Shown here piece by piece: positions 42,305-50,654 of a DNA stretch of 50,654 nucleotides. Origin of the DNA: Caldilineaceae bacterium (GTDB taxonomy: Bacteria; Chloroflexota; Anaerolineae; Caldilineales; Caldilineaceae); NCBI GenBank assembly GCA_026645575.1, contig JAPKMW010000089.1, positions 1 through 50,654 on the forward strand, written 5' to 3'. The position numbers and the translations under genes are program-made. Position 1 is the stretch's first letter. Each line of letters begins with the position of its first letter. The notes beneath the pieces are model-generated. The model had not been told where the DNA came from. It made no database searches and saw only the letters and a program-made list of their open reading frames with translations.

Positions 42305-42336
42305 TTGACAAGCCCGTGACGCCGCTTTGCTAAAAT
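42305..42336 (+). promoter_or_regulatory. Candidate promoter of the ATPase/DUF4157 cluster
   Basis: TTGACA (42305-42310) and an extended -10, TGC-TAAAAT (42328-42336), with a 20-base spacer. It would give a leader of about 140 bases before the 75-residue gene. The rest of the gap from 42175 to 42485 shows only duplicated GTGACGC. Confidence 0.4.
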
Positions 42337-42485
42337 CACAATATCCTCACGAATGGACAAATGCACAAGTAGAGAAGGAATAGCGGTCGCCCCTACAAAA
42401 GATTTTCTGAATATCTATAGATGACAGGGCAGGCTACGGGAAAGAGGAGTGTGATCGTTTGGTGTATGCGTCGTTGGTGTAGGAC

Positions 42486-42713
42486 ATGTTATACAAAGAT
42501 ACAGCCACAGCCTATATCGTCCGCATTTGGATTGAGAGCCGCGAGATCGCTGATGCACCAGTAGCGTGGCGCGGTTCCATTGAACATCTGGCAAGCGGTA
42601 GGGTGAAATATTTGACCGACTTGAACGAACTGATTTGGTTTATTCGCCCTTACCTGGAGTCGATGGGCGTTACCTTTGACAGTGTGACCGATATAGGCAT
42701 GGATGGCTCATAA
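42486..42713 (+). CDS. Small conserved-looking protein ahead of the AAA+ ATPase
   Basis: 75 residues: a beta-strand-rich start (AYIVRIWIESREI), a WRGSIEHLASGRVKYL middle and a helix (DLNELIWFIRPYLESMGV). It resembles short unnamed proteins I recall from Chloroflexota and cyanobacteria, but no function is known to me. Coding is supported by its position, 53 bases before the ATPase start on the same strand. GTAGGAC lies before the ATG. Confidence 0.6.
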   Translation: MLYKDTATAYIVRIWIESREIADAPVAWRGSIEHLASGRVKYLTDLNELIWFIRPYLESMGVTFDSVTDIGMDGS

Positions 42714-42766
42714 CGTTTCGCCTGGGCAGCATCAAGTGTTGCTCCAGAAACATAAAGAGAGTCGCC

Positions 42767-44980
42767 GTGTTGGAACCTTTCACTAACTCACTTCAGCATA
42801 TCCTGGCCGAGATGGAGCGCATCGATCTCCTGCTGCGCACCCAACTCTATCACGCGCACCAGCTTCAGGAAACCGACAGTGAATTCCGTGGTCTGTACAT
42901 TACCGCCGCTGAAGTGGAACGTTTATTAGCGCAACCGGTTGGACTACCGGCTTGGGCGACAACGGCGACAGCACCGGCCACTATCGATTTGCGTGGCACC
43001 TTGCAACAAATCACCAATACGATTAACGCCCGTAAAGCAGCTACCCTTACGCAAGGGCGCGCTTTACGCCTCGACCATTTGGTCCGCAGCTTCGCGTTGA
43101 CGCCCTTTGACCGTGACGCGCTGCTCATTTGTCTGGCTGCCGAACTGGATTTGCGCTACGAACGGCTCTTTGCCTATCTCCATGACAATGTCAACAAGAA
43201 ACGCCCAAGCGTTGATCTGATCCTGAATCTACTATCCTCTTCACTGGAGGAGAAGATCAGGCAACGACAGCGTTTTCTGCCCATGGCCCCGCTGCGTCAA
43301 CAACGCCTGCTGGAAGTTGGGCAAGGCGCTGACGACCTGCTGTTGAGCCAGAGCCTGCGGGTCGAGCCGCGCCTTGTCCAATATCTTTTGCAGAATGAAA
43401 CCGACGATGAACAAGCAGCCCCACTGGTGCTACCGACTGAAATCGCGCCCTACTTACGGCTGGTGACGCCAACCCGCACCTTCGCTGATCTGCTTCTACT
43501 ACCGGCGTTACAAGAGCGCCTTGCCGGACATTGTGACCGCAAGGTGATTGCTGACGGCGGGTTGATCTTCGCCTTGTATGGGCCATATGGTGTCGGCAAG
43601 CGCGCCGTGGCCGAAGCGATTTGCACCCAACTGCGGGCACCCTTGCTTTCGATTGACACACCAGCGCTCCTCGCACATGCAGGCGAGTCATTCTCTGGGT
43701 TAATCCACCTTATCCTACGCGAAGCAATCCTACGCGAAGCAGTGCTCTTCTGGGCCGACTTTGATACGTTGCTGACTGATGGCGCCGCGACCCGGCTACG
43801 CGTATGGACGCATGCCATAGAAAGCTATCGTGGGCTTTCCATTCTGGCCGGTCAAGACCGCTGGACGCCGGTCGATGCCTTGCGGTTGACGCCCTTGCTC
43901 GCCATTGAACTGCCGCCGCCGACCTACCAGGAACGGTTACAGAGCTGGCAACAGGCCGTTGCGACCGCCCCGACCGGCGTGGCAACCGACCTGGATCTGG
44001 CGGCGCTTGCCAACAAATTCCGCTTTACCAATGGCGAAATCCACGACGCCATGACCACCGCCGTCAACCTGGCGCGGTTACGTCAGCCGCAGCAACCGCA
44101 ACTTGTCGACGCCGATCTCCATGCCGCCAGCCGGCTCCATTCCAACCAGAAGTTGGGGACATTGGCACAAAAGATTACCCCCCATTATGGCTGGGATGAT
44201 ATTGTACTGCCGGCGGATCAACTGTGCCAACTCCATGAAATTTGTAACCAAGTTAACTATCGCAGCAGAGTCTATGAGCAATGGGGCTTTGGCGCCAAGT
44301 TGGCGCTGGGCAAAGGGGTCAGTGCGCTCTTCTCCGGGCCGCCCGGCACCGGCAAGACCATGGCGGCGGAGATCCTGGCCGGCGCGCTGGGGCTGGATCT
44401 CTATAAGATCGATCTTTCCACGGTGGTAAGCAAATATATTGGCGAAACCGAAAAGAATCTCGCCCGCATCTTTGCCGAGGCGGAAACCAGCAACGCCATT
44501 CTCTTTTTCGACGAAGCTGACGCCCTCTTTGGCAAGCGGAGCGAGGTGCGCGACTCTCACGACCGCTATGCGAATATTGAGACCGGCTACCTGTTGCAGC
44601 GCATGGAAGCCTATACTGGCGTTGTTATTCTCGCCACCAACTTTGCCCGGAACATGGACGATGCCTTTACACGGCGGTTGCAATTTATTGTCGAGTTTCC
44701 CTTTCCCGCCGAAGAGGAGCGGCGCGCCATCTGGGAACGGATCTGGCCCCAAACGACGCCGCGCGACCCAGCGCTCGATCTCGCTTTCGCCGCCCGTGAG
44801 CTAAAACTTGCCGGCGGCCACATTCGCAATATTGCCTTGGCGGCCTCCTTTCTGGCCGCGGCCAATGGTCAAGTTGTGACCATGGCCCATTTGATCCACG
44901 CCACCCGTCGCGAGTTCCAGAAAATTGGCCGGGTGGTGGTGGCCGAAGAGTTTGGCGACTATGCCGAATATGCCCGCTAA
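42767..44980 (+). CDS. Two-module AAA+ ATPase of the eCIS-associated type
   Basis: 737 residues, GTG start with AAAGAGA upstream. The N-terminal helical region (1-230) is followed by a degenerate AAA module (GPYGVGKR at 272-279, the last Thr/Ser replaced by Arg) and an intact one: Walker A GPPGTGKT at 524-531, Walker B AILFFDEADALFGKRSEVRDSHDRYANIETGYLLQ, and ILATNFARNMDDAFTRRLQFIVEFPFP. This architecture is the ATPase of extracellular contractile injection systems (Afp15/Pvc15-like), thought to help particle assembly or cargo handling. It lies 88 bases before the DUF4157 gene, with a strong hairpin between them. Confidence 0.85.
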   Translation: MLEPFTNSLQHILAEMERIDLLLRTQLYHAHQLQETDSEFRGLYITAAEVERLLAQPVGLPAWATTATAPATIDLRGTLQQITNTINARKAATLTQGRALRLDHLVRSFALTPFDRDALLICLAAELDLRYERLFAYLHDNVNKKRPSVDLILNLLSSSLEEKIRQRQRFLPMAPLRQQRLLEVGQGADDLLLSQSLRVEPRLVQYLLQNETDDEQAAPLVLPTEIAPYLRLVTPTRTFADLLLLPALQERLAGHCDRKVIADGGLIFALYGPYGVGKRAVAEAICTQLRAPLLSIDTPALLAHAGESFSGLIHLILREAILREAVLFWADFDTLLTDGAATRLRVWTHAIESYRGLSILAGQDRWTPVDALRLTPLLAIELPPPTYQERLQSWQQAVATAPTGVATDLDLAALANKFRFTNGEIHDAMTTAVNLARLRQPQQPQLVDADLHAASRLHSNQKLGTLAQKITPHYGWDDIVLPADQLCQLHEICNQVNYRSRVYEQWGFGAKLALGKGVSALFSGPPGTGKTMAAEILAGALGLDLYKIDLSTVVSKYIGETEKNLARIFAEAETSNAILFFDEADALFGKRSEVRDSHDRYANIETGYLLQRMEAYTGVVILATNFARNMDDAFTRRLQFIVEFPFPAEEERRAIWERIWPQTTPRDPALDLAFAARELKLAGGHIRNIALAASFLAAANGQVVTMAHLIHATRREFQKIGRVVVAEEFGDYAEYAR

Positions 44981-44998
44981 GTAACAACCAAGCCGCTA

Positions 44999-45033
44999 CC
45001 GCGCCTAGTCGGTCCGTGACCGGCTAGGCGCGG
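44999..45033 (+). promoter_or_regulatory. 16-bp hairpin between ATPase and DUF4157 genes
   Basis: CCGCGCCTAG-T-CGGTC pairs with GACCG-G-CTAGGCGCGG around CGT, one U-G. It is preceded and followed by AAGC/GCTT extensions. It could end part of the ATPase transcript or protect mRNA ends. The core GGTCCGTGACC is shared with the other hairpins. Confidence 0.6.
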
Positions 45034-45068
45034 GCTTAGTCGTTACCCTGGTAAAAAGTAGACCAGCT

Positions 45069-48000
45069 ATGTCCGATCATGTGAGTCAAAAAAAGCCAGC
45101 CAAAAGTCTGTCGGCGCCGGCCAAGGCGGGCCAACAACAGCATGACCAAACCGTTGATGGGATGGTCGCTGCGGAGGCCCCCTTTGCCGCCGTGGCGTCG
45201 CGGTTTGCCAACACAGCGACGGTCGCCGATCATGCCCAGTTGCTGCGACAAGCGGGGGCCGGCAATGCAGCCGCGCGTTCGGCCTTGTTGACTACGCTGC
45301 AAGGCAGCTATGGCAATGCCTATGTGCAACGGGTGCTGGCTGTGGCGCGCAAGGCGGAAGATGACCAGGAAGTGACACCCGATGTGGAAGCGTCCATTCG
45401 TCGGGCCAAAGGGGGCGGCCAACCGCTCGACCAAACCGTGCGCCGTCAGATGGAAGGGAGCTTTGGCAGCGACTTGAGCCATGTGCGTGTCCACACCAAC
45501 GGCGAAGCGGACAGCTTGAACCAGAAGCTCAGTGCGCGCGCCTTCACCGTTGGTGGCGACATCTTCTTCCGCCAGGGCGCCTATAATCCGGGGGCATCGA
45601 GCGGGCGCGAGTTGATTGCCCATGAAATGACCCATGTGGTGCAACAAGGGCAGGGCCAGGTACGCGCCAAATTGACCGTCAACCAACCGGGCGACAAATT
45701 TGAACAAGAGGCCGACGCTGTCGCCAAAGCGGTGATCCAGGCGGAACAGGTCGCAACGCCGACGGCGGCTCCCCCCCAAAACGTCGCCACGCGCCAGGTT
45801 GAGGAGCCAGAAGAAAACGCCCAACCCCAACTTCAACGTCAACCGGAGGACGAAGAAGTGCCGACCGCGCCGCCGCTCCAACGACAGCCGGCGACGGAAG
45901 AAGAAACTGTCCAGACGCAACGCCAACGCCAACCAGAAGAAGCCGACGAACCGGTTCAAAAGTCGATGCAGCGGCAACCGGAAACGGAAGAAGAGGAGAG
46001 CATCCAACGACAGCCGCAAGCGGAAGAAGAGGAAGCGGTTCAAGCGCAGCGTCAACCCGAAGTGGAAAAGGAGCCTGACGCAACCGCATTGCAACGGCAA
46101 AGTGACCTTGAGGAAGAAACGCCTCTCCAGCGCCAGCCGGCGCCAGAGGAAGAAGAGCCGATCCAAGGGAGTCTTGTACAACGACAGATGACCGAGGAAG
46201 AGCGCCAGCCGCAACCGGTGCAGCGCCAGACAGGTGAAGAAGAGGAAGCGCTTCAAGCACAACGCATGAGTGATGACGAGCCGGAACCTGTGCAAACATG
46301 GCGGGTACAACGGCAAGCTGACAACGCCGAGGAAGAGGTTGCTCAACCGCAGGCGATCCAGCGCCGGCAAGCGTTGGACGAAGAAACGTTACAAGCCCAG
46401 GTCATCCAACAGCAGGCCACCGCCGCGGACAAAGAAAAAACGCCGCCAATCCAGGCGCTACCCATTCAACGCAAACGCATTGATGAACCGGCAACGACGC
46501 CCGTCATGGCACCGGCAGCAGTCGCCGCCGGACCGGAGCAAACTGCGGCGCCGAATCGATTACCCACCGCCGCCGAGAAGGCGGCAGCGCAGGCGAAAGC
46601 GGCGGCGGCCAGGGCGCGGGCCGCCCAAGCCAATGGTCAGGGGCAAGCGCAAACGGAGCAAGCCCGTGCCGGGCAGACCACCGAACAAACGAGTGGGCAA
46701 GCGGCGAAACAAAAGGCAGCGACAGCACGCAACGCCGTCGGCAAGAAAACCGGTCGCCGTGCGACTGCCAGCACTGACGCCGATGCGGGTAACGCGCAAT
46801 CTAGTGCAATGGCGGCAGAGGTGGCCGCAGAAGCCGCCCCAGCACTGGCTGATGCACAAGCAAAAGCGCCCACATCGCCGGCCGAAGATCCGGCCTTCCA
46901 GGCGGTGGTCAGTCAGGTCAAAGGGGCGGCGGCCCAAGAGCGCCGTCATGCCCCTGCCCCTACCAAAGCCAAAGAGGCGCAGGCCGCGGCTGTGTCACCC
47001 GCCAGCGAGATCACCGGCAAAGCCCAATCCGGCCAAGTCGAACAGATGGATGCCGCCGAAACGCCGGGCTTTAATGCCGCGGCCTTCAAACAGAAGTTAT
47101 TGGCGCGCATCAATGCACTGACCCCGCAAACGGCAGCAGATGCGGATGAGTTCAAAGAGAAGAATCGGGCAGGCGAACTGCGGGGGGAATTACAGAGCGA
47201 AACCGCGGTACAACAGGAACAGGCCCAGGCGCCGCTCGCAACCGCCACCAGCCAGGCGCCCGATGCCAGTGGCGTCGAACCTAAGCCGGTTACACCGCTC
47301 CAATCTAGCCAGCCAGGGGAAACGCCGCTCTTGGCCGGGGCTGAAGCCGCCACCCCCAAACCGAAAGGCCAGGGCGAGGTAGAAGCGCCGCTCCGAACGC
47401 AAAGTCAACAACTTGACCAGCAGATGGCCGAGGCGAATGTTACCGAAGAGCAACTGGTCAAGAGCAATGAACCGGAGTTCCAGGCCGCCGTTACGGCCAG
47501 ACAGGAGAACCAGAGCCATACCCAAAACGCGCCGCAAGCCTATCGTCAGGACGAACAGGGGATCATCGGCGGCGCCCAGGCCGAAGCGGTAGCCACCGCC
47601 GAAAAGCAGACCACAGCCATGCACGCCGATCGCGCCGGCCTCCTGGCCCAGGTCGATAGCCAACAGGGACAGAGCAAAAGCGCGGATGAGCAGAAGCGCG
47701 CTGAGGTCGGTGCGCAGCTCCAGGCCATCTATGCTGAGACCAAAAGCAAGGTTGAAAGCACCCTGCGCACGCTCGATGGTGAGGTGGAGCAACTCTTTAA
47801 TGCCGGCGCACAAACCGCCAAGCAGGCATTTGAGGATTATGTCGATGCGGCCATGGATGCCTATAAAGAAGAGCGCTATGGCGGCTGGCTCGGTTGGGCG
47901 CAGTGGGTAGCCGATAGATTTGAGCCTACCCAACCACGCGTGTTGGCGATTTTCCAGGAAGGGCGACAGATCTACATCAACGCCATGAGCGCGGTGATCG

Positions 48001-50030
48001 ACAATGTGGTCGCCTTGATTGGGCGTAAGCTGGCTGAGGCCAAAGCAGAAATTGCCAATGGCAAGCAGCGCATACAAGCGCATGTCGACGGCTTGCCCGC
48101 TGATCTGCAACAAGTGGGCCAGGAAGCGGCGCAGGCCATTCAGAGCCAGTTCGACGAACTAAGCCAGCGCGTAGACGCCAAACAGGACGCCCTGATCGAC
48201 AGCTTGGCCGAGAAATATACCCAAAAGTTACAAGAGGTCGATGCCCGCATTGAACAGCTCAAGGCAGAGAATCAGACGCTCTATGACATCGCCGCCGATA
48301 AAATCGGGGGCGCGATCAAGACGATCCTGGAACTGAAGGAGATGTTGCTGGGGGTTCTCTCCCGCGCCGCCGCTGCCATTGGCCAGATCATTGCCGACCC
48401 GATTGGCTTCCTGGGCAACTTGATCAGCGGCGTCAAACAGGGGTTGGAGAATTTTGTCGGCAATATCGGTCAGCACCTGAAAGAGGGCTTTATCAGTTGG
48501 CTCACCGGCGCCGTCAGCGCCGCCGGCATCACTCTGCCACAGAACTGGGATCTGGCCGGGATCTTCCAATTTGTGATGCAACTGCTGGGGCTGACCTTTG
48601 AGAGCTTGGTGGGCCGGCTCAGTCAACTCTTCGGCTTTGACATCATGAGTGTGATCGAGCCGATTAAACAGGTGATTGAGATCTACCAGGCGGAAGGCAT
48701 GGCCGGGTTGATCAAGGCTGGTTTGGCCCGCTTGATCGGCGAAGAACGCATGGCCGCCTTACTGGAAGTCTGGCAGATGATCCAATCCTTTATCAGTGGC
48801 AGTTGGGAAGCGCTCTGGGGTCTGTTACAAGAACACCTGGGTGGTCTCAAAGAGCTGGTCTTTGGCAAACTCGAAGAGTTTCTCACCGAGCGGGTGTTCA
48901 AAGCCGGCGTGACCTGGCTGGTCAGCCTTTTCAATCCGGCCAGCGCGTTTATCAAGGCGTGTAAAGCGATCTACGACATCATCATGTTCTTTGTTGAACG
49001 CGCTTCCCAGATTGGTTCGCTGGTCAACGCCCTGATCGACTCGATTGGCGCCATTGCCGGCGGGAGTGTCGGCGCCGCCGCCGGCGCTGTCGAAAACGCC
49101 CTGGCCAAAGGCATCCCCGTGGCGATTGGCTTCCTCTCTTCGCTACTAGGGTTGGGCAATGTCAGCGAAAAGGTGCAAGAGATTATTCAAGGGGTGCGCG
49201 GGTTGGTGGATAAGGGGCTGAATGCGATCTTCAACTCGAAGCCCGTGCAGATGGTGGTTGGATTTATTAAAGGGGTGGTTGGGAAGATCACGGGATTTGG
49301 CAAAACTGGAGTTAACAAAGTTAAAGAGTCTTTGGGTTTTGGCAACAAAGAAAAATCAAATAATGAAGATAAATCAAATGAAGCCAAACAACTAATTTTA
49401 AGTGCTGAATCACAATTTATTCAAGATGGGGAGATTACTCAGGAAAATGCGCAAAAGGCAGCGTCAATAGCGGCGAAAAATCCAGTATTCCAATCTATAA
49501 GCGTTATTGACGGCAAAGACAGTTGGGATTATCAATATGTATTTCGAGCAAAAATCTCGAGTGCTGCGAGTAAAGCAAGTGATAAAGTAAATATCAAATT
49601 AAAGCGACCTAAACGGTGGCTAAAGTCGGTTCGAGAACACTTAAAAGATGAGTTTCCGCAGGAACATAAAGCTAATATCAAGTCAAAATCTCTATTAAAG
49701 AGAGGATATGCGCGTCGGCATATTGTCCCTGCACAACTATTTGTTGAAGAGTATCGATCAAAGTTAAATGGGGTAAAATTGTCTAAAGCTGCACGTATGC
49801 TTGCAAGTAAGGGTTTTGTAGTTGAGGAACCTATTTCAAACGAGAATGTTCAGATTGCCGCGCAAAATCTTCTACGCGCGGCAGTGAATGATATCGAAAA
49901 TGTTTGGGTTGGTGACACCTTGGAAAACAGCAAACTCCAAGATATGTATTACGATTCACCTGATGAGTGGTCACATCAAAAGCTAGAAGGGCATATTCGA
50001 AGAATGAAAAACAAATGGTTCTTCAAATAA
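45069..50030 (+). CDS. DUF4157 (eCIS core) giant effector with AT-rich toxin-like C-terminus
   Basis: 1653 residues. Residues 117-210 form the DUF4157 domain (PLDQTVRRQMEGSFGSDLSHVRVHT, SARAFTVGGDIFFRQGAYNP) with zinc-protease-like HEMTH at His185-His189. About 238-470 are repeated QRQPE-acidic units, about 480-800 Ala/Gln/Lys-rich, about 830-1090 coiled coil, and about 1090-1405 hydrophobic amphipathic helices (IIADPIGFLGNLISG, WLTGAVSAAGITLP) that may insert in or cross membranes. From about residue 1405 the base composition falls to AT-rich, and the last 240 residues contain RRHIVP (1549-1554) and NVWVGD, suggesting a nuclease-type tip of unknown family. It is likely an eCIS cargo or toxin; the next gene may give immunity. 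Confidence 0.8.
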   Translation: MSDHVSQKKPAKSLSAPAKAGQQQHDQTVDGMVAAEAPFAAVASRFANTATVADHAQLLRQAGAGNAAARSALLTTLQGSYGNAYVQRVLAVARKAEDDQEVTPDVEASIRRAKGGGQPLDQTVRRQMEGSFGSDLSHVRVHTNGEADSLNQKLSARAFTVGGDIFFRQGAYNPGASSGRELIAHEMTHVVQQGQGQVRAKLTVNQPGDKFEQEADAVAKAVIQAEQVATPTAAPPQNVATRQVEEPEENAQPQLQRQPEDEEVPTAPPLQRQPATEEETVQTQRQRQPEEADEPVQKSMQRQPETEEEESIQRQPQAEEEEAVQAQRQPEVEKEPDATALQRQSDLEEETPLQRQPAPEEEEPIQGSLVQRQMTEEERQPQPVQRQTGEEEEALQAQRMSDDEPEPVQTWRVQRQADNAEEEVAQPQAIQRRQALDEETLQAQVIQQQATAADKEKTPPIQALPIQRKRIDEPATTPVMAPAAVAAGPEQTAAPNRLPTAAEKAAAQAKAAAARARAAQANGQGQAQTEQARAGQTTEQTSGQAAKQKAATARNAVGKKTGRRATASTDADAGNAQSSAMAAEVAAEAAPALADAQAKAPTSPAEDPAFQAVVSQVKGAAAQERRHAPAPTKAKEAQAAAVSPASEITGKAQSGQVEQMDAAETPGFNAAAFKQKLLARINALTPQTAADADEFKEKNRAGELRGELQSETAVQQEQAQAPLATATSQAPDASGVEPKPVTPLQSSQPGETPLLAGAEAATPKPKGQGEVEAPLRTQSQQLDQQMAEANVTEEQLVKSNEPEFQAAVTARQENQSHTQNAPQAYRQDEQGIIGGAQAEAVATAEKQTTAMHADRAGLLAQVDSQQGQSKSADEQKRAEVGAQLQAIYAETKSKVESTLRTLDGEVEQLFNAGAQTAKQAFEDYVDAAMDAYKEERYGGWLGWAQWVADRFEPTQPRVLAIFQEGRQIYINAMSAVIDNVVALIGRKLAEAKAEIANGKQRIQAHVDGLPADLQQVGQEAAQAIQSQFDELSQRVDAKQDALIDSLAEKYTQKLQEVDARIEQLKAENQTLYDIAADKIGGAIKTILELKEMLLGVLSRAAAAIGQIIADPIGFLGNLISGVKQGLENFVGNIGQHLKEGFISWLTGAVSAAGITLPQNWDLAGIFQFVMQLLGLTFESLVGRLSQLFGFDIMSVIEPIKQVIEIYQAEGMAGLIKAGLARLIGEERMAALLEVWQMIQSFISGSWEALWGLLQEHLGGLKELVFGKLEEFLTERVFKAGVTWLVSLFNPASAFIKACKAIYDIIMFFVERASQIGSLVNALIDSIGAIAGGSVGAAAGAVENALAKGIPVAIGFLSSLLGLGNVSEKVQEIIQGVRGLVDKGLNAIFNSKPVQMVVGFIKGVVGKITGFGKTGVNKVKESLGFGNKEKSNNEDKSNEAKQLILSAESQFIQDGEITQENAQKAASIAAKNPVFQSISVIDGKDSWDYQYVFRAKISSAASKASDKVNIKLKRPKRWLKSVREHLKDEFPQEHKANIKSKSLLKRGYARRHIVPAQLFVEEYRSKLNGVKLSKAARMLASKGFVVEEPISNENVQIAAQNLLRAAVNDIENVWVGDTLENSKLQDMYYDSPDEWSHQKLEGHIRRMKNKWFFK
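45786..46480 (+). repeat. In-frame QRQPE/acidic amino-acid repeats
   Basis: Roughly fifteen degenerate units of Gln-Arg-Gln-Pro followed by runs of Glu, 15-25 residues apart, coding inside the DUF4157 gene. Probably a flexible, highly charged linker. Confidence 0.75.
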
Positions 50031-50064
50031 ATGCTTCTTCATATCTTATAGCGGACAATTTATT

Positions 50065-50568
50065 ATGAATAAACACAATCCGAACAAATCAAAAAAACGA
50101 TTAGACAATTCGCTTGAAACTGTTCGTCTTGTTTTAGAGAAAGCCCAATTAGATCCAAAACTAATCCCTCCAGATCGTGATTTTTTGGGCTATTCAGTAA
50201 TATTTGATATAAGTGAGCCAGTGGAAACCGGAGATGCAATATTGCTTCAGGGAACAAGTTTATTTCTTTTTTATCTTAATTTGCGAATGGCTGTACCAGA
50301 GCCAAGGCTGCATGATGTTGCTGAGTTTATTACAAGAGCTAATTATGGGATGAACGCTGGCAACTTTGAACTTAATTTTGATACTGGAACAATTAGATTC
50401 AAATCTTCTATTGATTTTCAGGGGGTCTCCCTCAGTCAATTATTAGTCAGAAATGCGATTTTATCTGCCATTGATAGTGTTTCTATGTATGCCAATACGC
50501 TTGAAATCGTAATACAAAATACTATGTCGCCTAAACAGGCTATTGAGGCGGTAGAAGGATCTCAATGA
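50065..50568 (+). CDS. YbjN-like protein, candidate immunity protein or chaperone
   Basis: 167 residues, AT-rich like the preceding toxin tip, starting 34 bases after its stop. The central part (LHDVAEFITRANYGMNAGNFELNFDTGTIRFKSSIDFQGVSLSQLLVRNAI) and the TMSPKQAIEAVEG end follow the YbjN pattern, a fold shared with type III secretion chaperones. In polymorphic toxin loci such proteins occur right after toxin genes. It could neutralise the toxin tip or help load it. No ribosome binding site stands out. The remaining 86 bases of the window hold nothing recognised. Confidence 0.6.
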   Translation: MNKHNPNKSKKRLDNSLETVRLVLEKAQLDPKLIPPDRDFLGYSVIFDISEPVETGDAILLQGTSLFLFYLNLRMAVPEPRLHDVAEFITRANYGMNAGNFELNFDTGTIRFKSSIDFQGVSLSQLLVRNAILSAIDSVSMYANTLEIVIQNTMSPKQAIEAVEGSQ

Positions 50569-50654
50569 CTTTATCGTATTACTGATAAACGCACAACTTA
50601 CTAATGATCGTCGCAGGGTGCTGAATCAGGGGTAACAGGTATTATAAACTAATA

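Noticed and set aside
42767..44980. Cell-division or proteasome AAA ATPase (FtsH, ARC/Mpa)
   Set aside because: No FtsH protease motif or Mpa coiled coil is present, and the degenerate first module and DUF4157 neighbour fit the eCIS type better.
45036..46370. 444-residue minus-strand frame opposite the DUF4157 gene, very Arg/Leu/Phe-rich
   Set aside because: It mirrors the Gln/Glu/Arg-rich repeats on the plus strand. It has no domain, no ribosome site and a composition expected of an antisense shadow.
46270..47121. 283-residue Arg/Pro-rich frame in the DUF4157 gene
   Set aside because: Out-of-frame reading of repetitive GC-rich coding sequence; its extreme Arg/Pro content is an artefact.

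Overview
The window reads as chromosome of a filamentous-type Chloroflexota bacterium (Anaerolineae/Caldilineae-like). This is inferred from the moderately high GC content and from the gene content: STAND/TPR regulators, BTAD (SARP-type) regulators, clostripain-like and PA-IL-like secreted proteins, a TrmFO-type tRNA methyltransferase, and an unusual number of dispersed intergenic inverted repeats. No rRNA, tRNA or CRISPR array was seen. All protein families were assigned by reading motifs; no database search was run.

Left third (1-19.0 kb): a truncated PAS-PAS-GAF histidine kinase; a secreted repeat protein; comM/yifB; an operon of a TPR/winged-helix protein with a solitary DNA methyltransferase; a secreted LRR-FnIII-clostripain protease; a sigma-like small protein; a DUF4349 lipoprotein; an orphan HigA-type antitoxin; an AT-rich HEPN-like gene; and a STAND/TPR ATPase. 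The stretch at 14.6-18.7 kb looks like acquired, defence-flavoured DNA.

Middle (19-33 kb): mostly metabolism. It holds an alpha/beta-hydrolase, a GH51 arabinofuranosidase divergent from an enolase-superfamily sugar-acid dehydratase (a MITE-like element lies between them), VOC and MOSC proteins, trmFO, an SH3 lipoprotein, a spondin-domain protein, a TVP38 membrane protein next to a mercuric-reductase-like flavoprotein, and a polar amino-acid ABC uptake pair (binding protein and permease, no ATPase) separated by an intrinsic terminator.

Right part (34-50.6 kb): a histidine kinase, a membrane-anchored glycosidase-like protein and a NarL-type response regulator run in one direction, with a 6-codon leader ORF and a long hairpin before the regulator. 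A polytopic membrane-SPFH fusion with a strong internal start and a PA-IL-like lectin gene follow. The last 9 kb is the most unusual: a BTAD regulator, a 75-residue protein, a two-module AAA+ ATPase of the type found with extracellular contractile injection systems (eCIS), a 1653-residue DUF4157 (HEMTH) protein whose last ~240 residues are AT-rich and toxin-like, and a YbjN-like gene that could be its immunity partner or chaperone. No sheath, tube or baseplate gene is visible, so the injection machine, if present, is elsewhere.

Intergenic spaces are packed with structured repeats: heptamer tandem arrays, perfect hairpins built on GAGTCCGTGACTC-like cores, CACAGAG elements, a MITE-like element and long palindromes.
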